64,000 bases of DNA from contig NW_022098001.1 in NCBI RefSeq assembly GCF_002288925.2, forward strand, positions 15,459,044 to 15,523,043, in the 5' to 3' direction. The position numbers and the translations under genes were made by a program. Below the pieces are notes generated by a model. That model made no database searches and was not told the DNA's origin. It saw only the letters and a list, made by a program, of their open reading frames with translations. Positions 47,965 through 58,726 of this stretch are shown one piece after another. Position 1 is the stretch's first letter. Each line of letters opens with the position of its first letter. The DNA comes from Delphinapterus leucas (taxonomy: Eukaryota; Chordata; Mammalia; Artiodactyla; Monodontidae).

Positions 47965-48339
47965 AAAAAGTTTTTTTTGTTTTTATGGATTTCAAGGCAT
48001 CATGTTGTCGGGCCTCCACAAGCTCACTCATGGCCCCTCACCGTCGTGCGCTCTTCTCCCAGTCTGGCTTTTCCTTGCTCTCTCCTATTTACGGGGCACT
48101 CCTCTACCAGAGGGCCTTAGCAAGTTGTGTTTGCTCTGCCAGAAGCACTTCTTTTGTTTTCAGACTTGCCATAGTTTCAATCTTACACTCTTTGTGTGAT
48201 TACTGCCTGATGTCTGCGTCTCTCACTGCGTTGTGAGATCTGAGTGCCAGTTCCGCTGACGACTGTGACACCAGGGCCTGAAATGTGACTGGGGCTTAGT
48301 GAATGAATGTACGAGTGAATGAATGAATCCAGAAAAGGT

Positions 48340-48960
48340 GCCATTTAACCTGGATCTGGATGGATGAGCAGGATTTCATCATGGGATTGGAGAGAAGGGT
48401 GTTCCAGAAAGAACGATCTGGAACAAGGACCGGGAGAAACTGGTGCATCATTTAGGCTCAGATAAAGAGCACTGGGGAGGTGAAGGGGCTGCAGGTGTGG
48501 CTGGACAGATTGAGAAAGGCTTGGTGTGTCTTGTTGGAAAACCGGGACTTTAACCCAAGCCACAGAATCACTGAAGATTTTGGAGAAAGGGACTGACAAG
48601 ATGAGAGAGAAACTCAACTTGTGCGACAGTGTGGGAAAAGAGTGGGCAGCTGGGAGCCCGTTGAGGAAGCTGTTTCTTAGAATGATGGGACTTGGGCTCA
48701 GGAGGTGGCCGTGGGAATGCAGAGAAGGCAACTAGGGAAGGCTCCAGGCTTGGCAATGACCTGGCAATGACACCAAGGTGAGGGCGCACAAAGAGAGGCA
48801 GGCAGGCAGCAAGTAAACCAGGACAGCAACGACACTCCCAGGACAACTTGTGCATGAGATTTTGGATAATCTACAGCCTTCCATCTTGTACTTAGCACCA
48901 GAATGTAAAACAGAGAGTTAGCTCTGAAAGAGAGAGGCTCAGGATGAGGGATTGAGAGGG
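48340..48960. mobile_element. Ancient dispersed repeat, copy 1
   Basis: GGATGAGCAGGATTTCATC, GGTGTTCCAGAAAGAACGAT, GAGGTGAAGGGGCTGCAGGT, AGATTTTGGAGAAAGGGACT and GACAAGATGAGAG follow an order I know from a common, very old mammalian repeat. The same family recurs at 52230-52820. Family name not certain. Confidence 0.45.
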
Positions 48961-49180
48961 GGCATACTGGAGAAGTTTGTGGAAAGGGAAAGGTTAGTGT
49001 GGGGAGATCCTCTGACTCTTTGCTGGGGGCAAGAAGACGCTCTGTTTGGTGTCCTCAGTGATGCCTCCTGAGTTTTCTGTTAGTTTGATAATTTGAAAAG
49101 GAATCGTATTATTCTGACACATTTTTGGGGAAGCACTTCAGGTGGTTTAGTTGCTTATTTGTATTATCTGCATTATGATT

Positions 49181-49290
49181 AAAAGTAGAAAGGGGAGGGG
49201 AGGGGAGAGGGGAGAAAGTAGAGGGAGGGGAGAAAGTAGAGGAGAAGAAAGTAGAGGGGAAAAAGTAGAGGAGAAAGTAGAGGAGAAGTA
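49181..49290 (+). repeat. Polypurine tract with a GAAAGTAGAGG-type unit
   Basis: About 110 bases, nearly all A and G. GGGGA units (49191-49212) are followed by about five to six irregular copies of GAAAGTAGAGG. The only pyrimidines are T in the AGTAG steps. Confidence 0.9.
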
Positions 49291-50084
49291 TATGGCAATA
49301 TGGTATCGAGCCGTATTAATTTAATCCAGAGTGTTTGAACCAAGGGAGAGATCAGTCAGGACTGGAACCAGCACGAGCGTTATGCAGGCATGAAGCACAC
49401 TTTAATAAATGTGCAATGTCATCCCAGAGAGACAGATCATAGACTGTAACTGGATCAGACAATGTCTTTTAAACTCACATAAATCTGAGCTATGATACCA
49501 CCTCATTCATTTCCTAGGTCACGACCTTGTTATTTTTGACTCTAAACTTGTATTGTTACCGTAAACAGGAAAGTGTTAAACTTTACTCAAGGAATATGGT
49601 ATGGAACTCCAATCAGTGGACCCATATTAAGAAGAAATAAATTAAAAATTTTTCTTAAACCTTGGCTCTATATCAAAAGATAGGATGAAAAATTTATATT
49701 TGTCTGTTTTAAGTTAAAATAAATGATTAAAGTTATGTATGTTTTGTTTTGTTATGATTCCTTGCTTTGAAAGAGTTTTGATCAAGTAACTAAAGATGGG
49801 TCCTGGTTGTACTGGATTTTATTTGGGGCCATATCATATGAAGGTGTACATTTAACTTTTATAATCAAACAATGTTGAAGAGAAGTGGGAACGAACAGAA
49901 TGGGGTAATAGCAGATTCTTCCCTTCCTCAGCACGTTCATTTTAGAGCTATGCTCATTGAGTGGAATAGTTTAAATTATGGTTACATAATTTATTTTTCC
50001 TCTTGGGCTCATGCTTACTCTTATTCTGTCTCTTTTGCTGAGATCATAGAGTTAAATTCACATTAAGTGCACATTTACACTTTA

Positions 50085-50165
50085 TTGTTATCTCTTTTTC
50101 ACAGATGAAGGAATGAAGCTTAGAGCAGTTGAGAAACTTGTAAGGTTCTTGAAGCTTTAACAACT
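50085..50165 (-). mobile_element. Short MIR fragment
   Basis: TTTTTCACAGATGAAGGAAT, GAAGCTTAGAGCAGTTGAGA is the antisense of the MIR 3' core. Confidence 0.5.
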
Positions 50166-50300
50166 AAGGAGAGCATTTTGAAAGGAAGCCCGAGGAATGT
50201 TTAGGCCTGTGACTGGGGATAGGAGAGCTGTCTCCCTCCCTGTTTCTTATCCATTATCACCCAACTGTTTGCTCAAAGTCAAAACATACTTGTCATTCTT

Positions 50301-50509
50301 TTTTTTTTTTTTTTTTTGCCGTACGCGGGCCTCTCACTGTTGTGGCCTCTCGCGTTGTGGAGCACAGGCTCCGGACGCGCAGGCTCAGCGGCCATGGCTC
50401 ACGGGCCCAGCCGCTCCACGGCATGTGAGATCTTCCCGGACCGGGGCACGAACCCGTGTCTCCCGCATCGGCAGGCGGACTCTCAACCACTGCGCCACCA
50501 GGGAAGCCC
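50301..50509 (-). mobile_element. CHR-type SINE, short form
   Basis: On the minus strand: GGGCTTCCCTGGTGGCGCAG, B-box GGTTCGTGCCC, then GGCCGCTGAGCCTGCGCGTC, GGCCCGCGTACGGC and a poly(A) tail (T run at about 50299-50317 on plus). It keeps many CpG and looks young. No convincing target-site duplication was seen between 50270-50300 and 50510-50530. Confidence 0.93.
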
Positions 50510-50929
50510 ACCCTACTTATATAATATTAACTTATATTTGATCTCACAATTTCTCCTTGCAGTAAGTGCTACTGTTTTTCTCATTTTAAAAACAGGAGAA
50601 CTAAGGCACACACAGAGATTAGAGGCAAAGATGATAAACAACATCCCACTTGCTTTTCCTACCTTAGTTTTGTTTTCTCCAATTCACTTTCCACAACACA
50701 ACTAGATAGTTCTAAAATAAAAATCTTACTGTGTTGCTCAAGGAATTAAAATCTTTTCCTCTCTTTCTGGCCTCTTGCTGTCATTTTGAGCCCATATTCT
50801 GTACCCCTTTCCCATGGGGCCTTACCTATGTAAGAATAGTAAGTGATAGAAAATTAATGGTGGGAGTTGAGTACCATAGCTGGTTTGGGGGAGAGCTATC
50901 TTTGGACCAGCACCTTCTTGGTGCCTTCA

Positions 50930-51455
50930 GCAGACTGTATGCTCCAAAGATGACTGCAACAAAATCTCTCCCCTCACATGATCTTGCAATGTGACACTGA
51001 GAGGTAGGGTCTATGTTCCCTTCTCTTGAATCTGGGTGGGCTCATGACTTTGGTCACTATGACATTATGGGACTTCCAATGCTAGGAAGGTGATGCAGTG
51101 TCCATTGATCATTGGAATAATTGCTTTGTAGCTCTAAGCTCCTGTGTAAGTAATCAAAATGACTTGAGGCCATTGTGCTATGAGGAAGTGCAAAGTAGCT
51201 CAAGGGGAGAGACCACACAGAGAAGCCTGGATACTACTGAGGATAAAGGTGCCTGGCTAGCCACCAGCTGTTCCAGCACCAGCCATCATATGACTGTAAT
51301 ATGACTGTAACTGCATGAGTGACTTGGAGCCAGAATCAGCCAGTGAAGGCCCTCCCGGATGATGACCAGAGATAATAAAATGATTATTGCTGTTTTAGCC
51401 ACTAAGCTTTGGCACAATTTGTCATGCAGCAATATATAACTGGAACTGTGTCCTT
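50930..51455 (+). mobile_element. MLT1-like MaLR long terminal repeat
   Basis: GACACTGAGAGGTAGGGTCT, ATGTTCCCTTCTCTTGAATC, TGGGTGGGCTCATGACTTTG, later GAGATAATAAAATGATTATTG, TTTTAGCCACTAAGCTTTGG and GTCATGCAGCAATATATAAC fit MLT1 LTRs, including the polyadenylation signal close to the 3' end. It appears solitary; no internal endogenous-retrovirus gene is seen beside it. Confidence 0.75.
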
Positions 51456-51639
51456 CAATTCACACCACTTGAGAGTGTGGCTATATGCATGAGGAGGACA
51501 CTCTTAAGTGTTTTGATCCCTGGTTTGTGCTGGGAAAGGGGGTTCCATGTTTGAGGATGGGTTGAAGCAACTCCAAAAGGTGAGTGGCTGAGACAATTTT
51601 GTGCACTTGAATTATGCTTCTTTCTGAAATTTCAGCATA

Positions 51640-52030
51640 TTGGAGTGTCACAGGAGATGAAATACACATTTTGTCAGTTGATTACCTGGTGGCTGTCTCC
51701 TGCTTCCATTAGGTGGCTTGGCAGGGAGCTCACTCATCAGAAGGGGACAAGGTCACCAGATACACTTGCCCTGACCCCTAGCCTAGAAGTTCCCTTGTTA
51801 GCTAGTCCATGGGCGTTCTCTGCTCTCCTCCCAGCTTCTGGCATCTGCTTTCTGGCAACACTGGGGTGCAGATCCCTTTTCGGAGCGTTTTCCGTGGTGC
51901 ATCCACTGTATTGGGCTGACTGAACTCTCTGGGAGCTCGAGGAACTATAGGCGCTCTGTTGCTGCTCTGCTTGTATGTTTTTCTCAATAAATCTCATTTT
52001 AACATTATTCTATGTGTCACTACTGGTAAC
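51640..52030 (+). mobile_element. Possible LTR remnant
   Basis: It ends in TTTTTCTCAATAAATCTCAT, a phrase typical of the polyadenylation region of some LTRs, after a GC-rich middle part. Family not recognised and boundaries uncertain. Confidence 0.3.
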
Positions 52031-52229
52031 TTACACTGTTTGTGCCTGTTATACAGCAAGTAAGGTCAACAGCCAACCTATTCTATGGATTTAGCCAGTC
52101 CAAGCTGAATCAATAGAGACAGAACGTTTCCTTCATAGTTAACTATGAGAATATTTCAGCAAAAACATCTCACTGGATGCCTGTCTCTGGCCTGATATTT
52201 CACCATTAGAGATTTATCCAATCAAGATT

Positions 52230-52820
52230 TTTTGAGTGCCCTTTATATGCTAGACTCTGTGCTAGTTATTGGAGATATAAAGTTTTCAAGGATTCTAGAG
52301 TTTAGAGAGGGAGACAGACAAGGGGGGCTGGCAACTGCAGTTCAGGATGATACGAACTAGGGCAGGACTATGCCTGGAGCATCATGGGAGGAAACAGATC
52401 TGGGGGGAGGTCAGGGATGGCTGAGGTGGGAGTAATGTCAGGGCTGAGATCTGAGAATGAAGATGAAGTTGGCCAGGTGAAGGGGAGGAAAGGTGAGAGA
52501 AACTGAAGTGGAACTGAAAAACCATTTTCTGCTTCTGGAGATTGAGGGGACAAAAGAATGGGGAGGAAAGCTGCAGGAGGGGCAGGAGAGGTTGGAGAGG
52601 ACAAGGAAAGCATTAAAGCTGTGCATGGGAGTTGGACTCTATTTTGAGGGCAATATGAAGCTACTCATTGTTCTTAGGTAGAGGAGGGACAGGATGGGAT
52701 TTGTCTCTTAGGAGTATCAGCTTGGCTGTAATGTAGAGTAGATTGGAAGGGACTGTGGTGAGAGATGCATTCAGGTGAGAGATGCTGGTGGCCTCAGTGG
52801 GGATAGTGGCCCTGAGATGG
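52230..52820. mobile_element. Ancient dispersed repeat, copy 2
   Basis: TATATGCTAGACTCTGTGCT, GGAGGGAGACAGACAAGG, later AGTTGGACTCTATTTTGAGG, GGAGGGACAGGATGGGATTT and GCATTCAGGTGAGAGATGCT share the order of the repeat that also gives 48340-48960. The piece at 63895-63960 resembles its left end. Confidence 0.45.
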
Positions 52821-53069
52821 AAAAAGGTGGATACTTTTCAATGTGACCTTAGAATATTTTTCCATCCTTATCCTCCATAATTCCCAGGCCTCCACCCCAA
52901 ACACTCTGTTGCACCCTACTGGTCTTTGAATACATCAGCTCTTGCCTCTCTCATGCTCTGTGTGTATGTGTGCACATGTCTCTATCTGCCTGCATGTGTA
53001 CACACAAACCCATCACTGAAGGTCAATGGTTATGTAAGATGTTAACATCAGGGGAAGCTGGATCAAGGG

Positions 53070-53155
53070 TGTGTGGGAATTCTCTGTACTCTCTTTGCAA
53101 CTTTTTTGTAAATCTAAAATTATACCATAATAAAGAGGTTTTTTTAAAAAAATAT
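53070..53155 (+). mobile_element. Ancient L1M 3'-end fragment
   Basis: TCTGTACTCTCTTTGCAACT, TTTTTGTAAATCTAAAATTA, TACCATAATAAAGAGG fit the sense 3' end of old L1M copies, with an A-rich end. Confidence 0.6.
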
Positions 53156-53189
53156 TTATCAGCTCTTCAGCAGGATTAGGCACCTAGAA

Positions 53190-53480
53190 TTTTTTTCCCA
53201 TCACAGTTTTCCCGTCTGTAATGTCCTTTGTCTTCTTTTGTCTTCTTCTACACTAGGTAAACTCGTACTCAGCCTTCAAGACCCATCTCCTCTCTATCTT
53301 CCCTGACTTCCCCAGGAAATATTATTTCTTCCTTGATACTTCCATAGATCTGTATCCTTTCTTCCATTATATGTCCTGTATGTTTCTGTTTTCATCTTCA
53401 CACCTACTCTTTCCATCCTCTCCACCCTGCTAGTTGCCTGAGCAGTCAGGCTGAATGGATACCATTTCTTGATCTCCGGC
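53190..53480 (+). mobile_element. Probable L2 3'-region fragment
   Basis: CTCGTACTCAGCCTTCAAGA, CCCATCTCCTCTCTATCTTC, CCTGACTTCCCCAGGAAATA match the L2 block ending in CTTCCCTGAC. Diverged. Confidence 0.6.
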
Positions 53481-53499
53481 TTCTGATCAGGTTTGGACA

Positions 53500-54175
53500 T
53501 TATCAGGAGAAAAGAGGGAAAAAGGAGAATAAATGTGGGCTCTTTATTCCCCTAGTTTCCTTTCTGTGGATTTACTCTGGGCTGGTTGCTTCCCACAGCA
53601 AAGGTTGATATTCTGGTAAATGGTTAACAACAAGCTTGGGGGGTTGAAGAAGCCCTGACTTGTAGTGTTTGCCCACTTCTGTGGTGTAAATAGTCCCACC
53701 ACGGCCAATTTCAAGCAAACAATGTACCTTACGCAATGTGGAGCTGGAAAGAAATGTACACTGTCAGTTCTCTGGAACTGGCTTGAGCAAGCACCCACAC
53801 CCCGCTGTTGCATTCTTTCCTTCCAGGATGTTGTATCTGCTCCTCCTCTAGTCCGTCAGGCCCAGAACAGGGGCTGTGTCCCACAGTTTTCAGCCCTGGG
53901 ACACTGCACTATCTCCTGTGGTTTTCCTCACTATACCCACACTTTGGAAATAGTCCCTTTATTAGACCCTCTTCAAATTATCCAATTTGAGATACCATCT
54001 GTTTCCTGATGAGATCCCAATTGATTCACCAAGTTATACTGTGTGGAAATGAGTCATTTAGAAATCTTTTCTCCTCCTGTATTATAAATAGCTATAGTGC
54101 AGGGATCATGATTAATTTCTTTATGTCCAACAACTAGCCAGTGGAGAGGGTGGGAAGGACAAGAAGGAACTAAGT
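53500..54175. other. Sequence without recognised content
   Basis: No repeat or gene recognised. Open frames of about 60-114 codons overlap on both strands without any domain I know. Confidence 0.4.
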
Positions 54176-54179
54176 TTTG

Positions 54180-54410
54180 TTGAGTATCTACTATGCACTA
54201 TATATTCTATCAAATTCTTTAGAAACGTTCTCTCTTTAATCTTAACAAATGAACTTAACTCTATGCACTATCGTCCTAGGCATTTACAGACAAGGAAATT
54301 GAGGCTCAGAGAGGTTAAGTAACTGTTCCAAAGTTACACAGTTAAGAAGTAGCTGAATTGGGATTTGAACCTGAGTGTCTGGCTCTAAAACCTATTCTTT
54401 TCACACTGTT
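54180..54410 (-). mobile_element. MIR SINE, nearly complete
   Basis: The plus strand reads GAGTATCTACTATGCACTAT, CATTTACAGACAAGGAAATT, GAGGCTCAGAGAGGTTAAGT, AACTGTTCCAAAGTTACACA and GGGATTTGAACCTGAGTGTC, the antisense of MIR including its B-box. Confidence 0.85.
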
Positions 54411-54414
54411 GCCT

Positions 54415-55125
54415 CAATTTATTTTTAGCAGATGAATGGATGTTTTTGTCAATGGAAAAGATAGAGTGAATGCCATTAGCAATGCCTGATAAGAGGAATC
54501 TTCAAGTGGGAGGGAGACGGGAATTGGCTTCCTTCTGTTCCTAGGAACGAAGTTTCTAGCAGTCTAATAGTTTATGAAATGTAAACTGTCCATGTGTAAG
54601 CATTCCCTTTGAACGGGGTATTTTAGAGAACAAAGAGCAATTCATATATTAGTTGTAAATCTGGCAGATATTTTCATTAGTAGCTTAACAATTCGATATC
54701 TTACAATAGTGCTGGGCAGCTTGCTCCTTAAGGTCTAAACTGAGCTTCATACTCTGAGAAGAGGAAAACCATGTCTGTTTAATTTTGACTTAAATAGTGG
54801 GGGGGAAACTGCAAACATGATCAATTCAAGAGAAATTTTATGCAAGAAAATACTTAGATCATCCTAACCTCTCAAATTTTGTGCTGTAATCTTTCCATCT
54901 AGAAGATACTGGTGACTTTAGTCAAGCCTTGGAAAGATCTGTGGGAGGTCTGCTTTAAAGAAACAGCTGTAATATATTTCTACTCTCTTAAAAGGGCTGA
55001 TAGCAACTAGTATTTTCTTTTAATAATGAAAAACATTTGCTGGAAAAATTGAAGTTTGTTTTGGCAATTTCAGCCTAAGATACCATGAAAAGGAACCCAG
55101 TAGATCTAATGGACCCGTTAGAAAC
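54415..55125. other. AT-rich single-copy sequence
   Basis: No repeat or gene recognised in this stretch. Confidence 0.5.
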
Positions 55126-55129
55126 CTGA

Positions 55130-55270
55130 GTGAGAAAATCTGAGTCTTGCTCTGGCTTGGTCACTTGCCTAGTTTTATAATTATAGTTAAGTCACTTAAA
55201 TGTTCTATGCCTCAGTCTCCTTAAAAGTGAAATGGGTAGTTAGATTAGATGTAGACTAAATTATCTTCCT
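55130..55270 (+). mobile_element. MIR SINE fragment
   Basis: GCTCTGGCTTGGTCACTTGC, ATTATAGTTAAGTCACTTAA, TATGCCTCAGTCTCCTTAAA and AGTGAAATGGGTAGTTAGAT follow MIR in sense. Confidence 0.7.
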
Positions 55271-55562
55271 AACTCAAACAAATTTATAAAATGCTTAAGA
55301 AATTTTTCTTTTTAGTAAAGCCATTACAATTTTTCTACATCTATTAGCTACCAGGTTTATTCCAATTTTATTATTTTTTGTTATAGTAATAATTTCATTA
55401 TTGAGTCATTTCCCCCTAATTATCTATCATCTATTTACCATCTACCTATATATCTATAACCACTAAGAAGAAAAGCTGCTCAATGTCCAATATGAGGGTA
55501 AAAAAATAAAACAATCCTTACATTATAGCTCTGTGTAGCCTTCTATTCCCTAACATATATTT

Positions 55563-55612
55563 TGTATCTGTGTGTGTGTGTGCACATCTGCATACACACA
55601 CACACAGATACA
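55563..55612. repeat. Perfect 19-bp inverted repeat with 12-nt loop
   Basis: The left arm 55563-55581 (TGTATCTG followed by TG units) is the exact reverse complement of 55594-55612 (CA units followed by CAGATACA). The spacer is 55582-55593 (GCACATCTGCAT). Confidence 0.95.
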
Positions 55613-55614
55613 CA

Positions 55615-57100
55615 CACACAGAGTTGTGTCCTGGTAAATGTTTATCAATCAGCTCTCCTGGGGAAAAAATAAACTCTGATTTATAGGATTTACCAGTTTC
55701 TGTGGCGTAACTGTTCACACGATAGCCAATTTCAAGTTATCCGTAGTAAGTTGCTGAATGTGGAGGTGAGAAAAGCTGCACAAAATTGGCTCTTGCAGGC
55801 TGGTCCAAGCTGGCTCCAGCGCTCCTCTGAATGTAAGCAGTCTGTGGGGTGCTAACTGTTCTCTACCTATTATAACATATACTTTGAGAACTGAATACTA
55901 AACTTAAAACTAACCTATACAAAGCTTGTGTTTTTTCTTTGATTTCTGTTCGTTGTGATCTTTACCTTAAATTATTCTTAATAGCTCTCTCCCTCACCCT
56001 CATACCAAACGCGTAACATACAAGCACATATATGCATACACACCCACATTCTGTTAAATTTTTTTGATGATGTTTATGCATTATGTAATAACGTGTAAGT
56101 AGACAATACTAACATATTGTGCAATTTTTTTTCTTCCGAAGTCATCTATCTTTTCAAATTTAAAGTTAAAAGAGCTTCCTTAAAAAAATCTGTATTTCTA
56201 AATGGTTCTAAGCTTTTAAGTCCTTCCTAATGAATGTGTCTGTATTTGTACCCAAGATTTTCAATGATTAGTTATTTCTCAAAGGAGTTAGGGCTGGAAA
56301 CACCCCCAGCTATTAGATCATCAAGTCTGGGAATGCTATAAATTTGATATACTCAGAAATCCAAAAAGCTTCACACAGTAATTTGGTATTTAGTCAATCA
56401 CAGAAAGTCTACAATGCGTTGACTGTTGACTGAATGATGAGCATCAAACATAGAGTGTAATTAACACAGACAGAAGCTTACTGCCAACAACAGTTTGAAA
56501 CAATTTTAGTTCTCTCTTTCCTGCCAACTTTGATATGTAAAGAACCCTTCATAGCATGATTGAGAAAATTTGTTTTTGCGTGGGGCATTCAGTTTGTACT
56601 CCCCAGAGCCTCCAGAATAGTGGCTTTCGCAGGGTGGGAACTTAATGGGTATTTGTTGGATTGAACCAGATCTATATTTTTTAAATTGATCCTCCGACAC
56701 CACAATTCTTGTTAGTAAATTCTCATTGAATTTCATGAACCAGTAGTAACATATTCTTAGTGCTCTTCTGTAGTAAGTGAGCCTTTGCTAAGCTAGTGAA
56801 CATTTTCCAAAGGAGAAAAGACAGTGATGGATACAGATCTTATTCAGTCCAAGGAAAACTTTTACAAAAATTGTTACTGGGAATTTGAAGTGTGTGCTGA
56901 TCCAAGAACTGATCTGTGCTGATCAAATGTGCAAAAAGGAATATCACCTCCAAGTTACCCATTAATAATTTATCTGCTAAAACTGGAACCATGTTTGCCT
57001 TGATGCTTTGCTGAGTCCTGGGCAATCAGCTTGAATTTTGAGCTGAGAGCTAGTTGTGACTGGACTTGGAAAAGAGTATATGCCTGACTGAGCTGCAGGT
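55615..57100. other. AT-rich sequence with little recognised content
   Basis: Only a weak L2-like 3' end is suggested at about 56590-56680 (CCAGAATAGTGGCTTTCGCA, GGGTATTTGTTGGATTGAAC). The rest matches nothing I can name, and no gene is supported. Confidence 0.4.
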
Positions 57101-57103
57101 ATA

Positions 57104-57106
<3 letters not shown>

Positions 57107-57180
<74 letters not shown>
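57107..57180. repeat. Compound microsatellite (GT)21(GA)16
   Basis: GT units at 57107-57148 join GA units at 57149-57180 without interruption. Confidence 0.96.
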
Positions 57181-57183
<3 letters not shown>

Positions 57184-57264
57184 CAAACATTAAAAATGTG
57201 TATCATTTATCCACATTGATAGACATAATTGTCAGAACATAACAATTATCTGTAGCCCTTGATT

Positions 57265-57720
57265 GTCTTTAGGCTACAGTTCAAATCCAGGAGCTGCCTC
57301 ACCTCTTGCCACTTCCTTCCTTCTACCCACAAATCAGTCATGCTAAACTACTTGCAGATCCTCAAGGCAGTCAGGCTTCTGACACCTCTGTGCCACACAG
57401 AATGCCCTGTGAAGCAGTAGCTGCCTCTTACCATCCTGACACTTTCCCTCCACCCTTAACTCAGCTTGTTTACTCCTTTAAATCCTTCTAAACCCATTTC
57501 AGACATCTTTTCCTCAGGATGTCACCCTACTCTGCATCGAGTGCCCATCTTTCAAGGTTGATTGCATGCAGTAATGCATATATCAGTGTCTATCACACTG
57601 CCTGTCTGTCTCTCCTGCAGACTGTATGTTCTTGAGGAAGAGATTGATACTTCTTTCCAGGACCTAGCACAGCCTTGGCAAATAGTATGTACTCTTTAAT
57701 GTTGAGTATTCCAATATACA
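57265..57720 (+). mobile_element. L2 (LINE-2) 3' portion
   Basis: CTTTAGGCTACAGTTCAAAT, CCTCACCTCTTGCCACTTCC, TGCCACACAGAATGCCCTGT, CCATTTCAGACATCTTTTCC, CAGACTGTATGTTCTTGAGG, CAGGACCTAGCACAGCCTTG and a final TTAATGTTGAGTATTCC follow L2 in sense. Confidence 0.75.
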
Positions 57721-58488
57721 AATAACTAAAATTAATAAACAAATGATAGATCAGTTGAGTATTCATCTATTCAGTCTTGGACTGCTTTTGTTAATCAGGA
57801 TTTTTTATTGTAACAGAAACACAGCTCAAAGTCACTTAAGGAAAACCAGGAATTTACCATTTCAAATAACTGAGATTCCAAAAAGTGGTGCTAACGATGT
57901 GCATATTGGATTCAGGTCTCAGATGATGTCATTAGAAATTTCTCTCTTCCCATGTCTATTTCTTTTTTCCTCTGGGGTGTTTTATCTAGCAAGCTCTCTC
58001 CATTGGAAAAGATGGTCCTCATACCTCTAGGTTTACATAGCTTAATACAGCTCACCGTTTCAGAAGGATACTGAGTACTTACACCAATCCACCAAAAATG
58101 ACTATGCTTGGCTCTTTGGGTTCCACATTCACTCTTGGACCAAATTTTACCGAGTCTAAGCTCTTACTGCTCACCACATGACAGGCCAGTAAATCAAGAG
58201 ATGAGGTGTTAGGGCAAGGAATAACGACTTTATTAGGAAAGACAGCAGATGGAGAAGATCGTGGACTAGTGTCCCAAAGAACCATCTTACCCAAGTTAGA
58301 ATTCAGGCTTCTTTTATACTAAAAGGAGAGGGACTGTGGCTGGTTGTTACAAACTTCTTGGTGCCAGCCAGACCCAGGAGGGGATGTGATAATCCTTTGT
58401 TCTTGTAGTTGTCCCACTAGGTCTGGTAACAGTGTTCCTGCAGACCTCCAACAAGACAAATGTTATTCTTTTTCTCTTTATCTGAATG

Positions 58489-58505
58489 AAAAGTATTTTA
58501 CTTTT
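58489..58505. repeat. Left target-site duplication of the SINE at 58506
   Basis: AAAAGTATTTTACTTTT, matching 58710-58726 (AAAAGCATTATACTTTT) at 15 of 17 positions. Confidence 0.75.
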
Positions 58506-58709
58506 TTTTGTGTGTGTGTGGTACGGGGGCCTCTCACTGCTGTGGCCTCTCCCGTTGCGGAGTGTGCTCCGGATGCACAGACTCAGTGGCCATGGCTCAC
58601 GGGTCCAGCTGCTCTGCAGCATGTGGGATCTTCCGGGACTGGGGCACGAACCCGTGTACCCCTGCATTGGCAGGCGGACTCTCAACCACTGCACCACCAG
58701 GGAAGCCCA
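58506..58709 (-). mobile_element. CHR-type SINE, short form
   Basis: On the minus strand: GGGCTTCCCTGGTGGTGCAG, B-box GGTTCGTGCCC, CCCAGTCCCGGAAGATCCCA, GCTGCAGAGCAGCTGGACCC, ending in an ACACACACAAAAAAA tail. More diverged than the copies at 50301 and 47745. Flanked by a 17-bp duplication with two differences. Confidence 0.92.
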
Positions 58710-58726
58710 AAAAGCATTATACTTTT
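58710..58726. repeat. Right target-site duplication of the SINE at 58506
   Basis: AAAAGCATTATACTTTT, pairing with 58489-58505. Confidence 0.75.

Larger units (their letters stand above)
47635..48330 (+). mobile_element. L2 (LINE-2) 3' portion, split by a SINE
   Basis: ACTGATCCAGTCATACTTCC, AAAACTTTGCAGTGTCTTCC and CATCGGTCTCAAAATTT precede the SINE at 47745-47948. The L2 resumes with TTTCAAGGCATCATG, CCAGAGGGCCTTAGCAAGTT, TTTGCTCTGCCAGAAGCACT and ends with GGGGCTTAGTGAATGAATG. The order is that of L2 ORF2 C-terminus and 3'UTR. Strongly diverged. Confidence 0.7.

Noticed and set aside
49181..49290. CRISPR-like array
   Set aside because: The units are about 11 bp, irregular and without spacers. 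The host is a mammal.
50301..50509. Functional tRNA gene
   Set aside because: A-box and B-box are present, but the sequence continues into a SINE body with a poly(A) tail and does not fold as a complete tRNA.
50270..50530. Target-site duplication for the SINE at 50301
   Set aside because: CATACTTGT on the left and CCTACTTAT on the right share too few bases to be convincing.
47717..50541. Open frames rich in GRRTLNHCATREAP-type sequence as a repeated protein domain
   Set aside because: They are translations of the CHR-type SINEs. The same peptide appears at each SINE.
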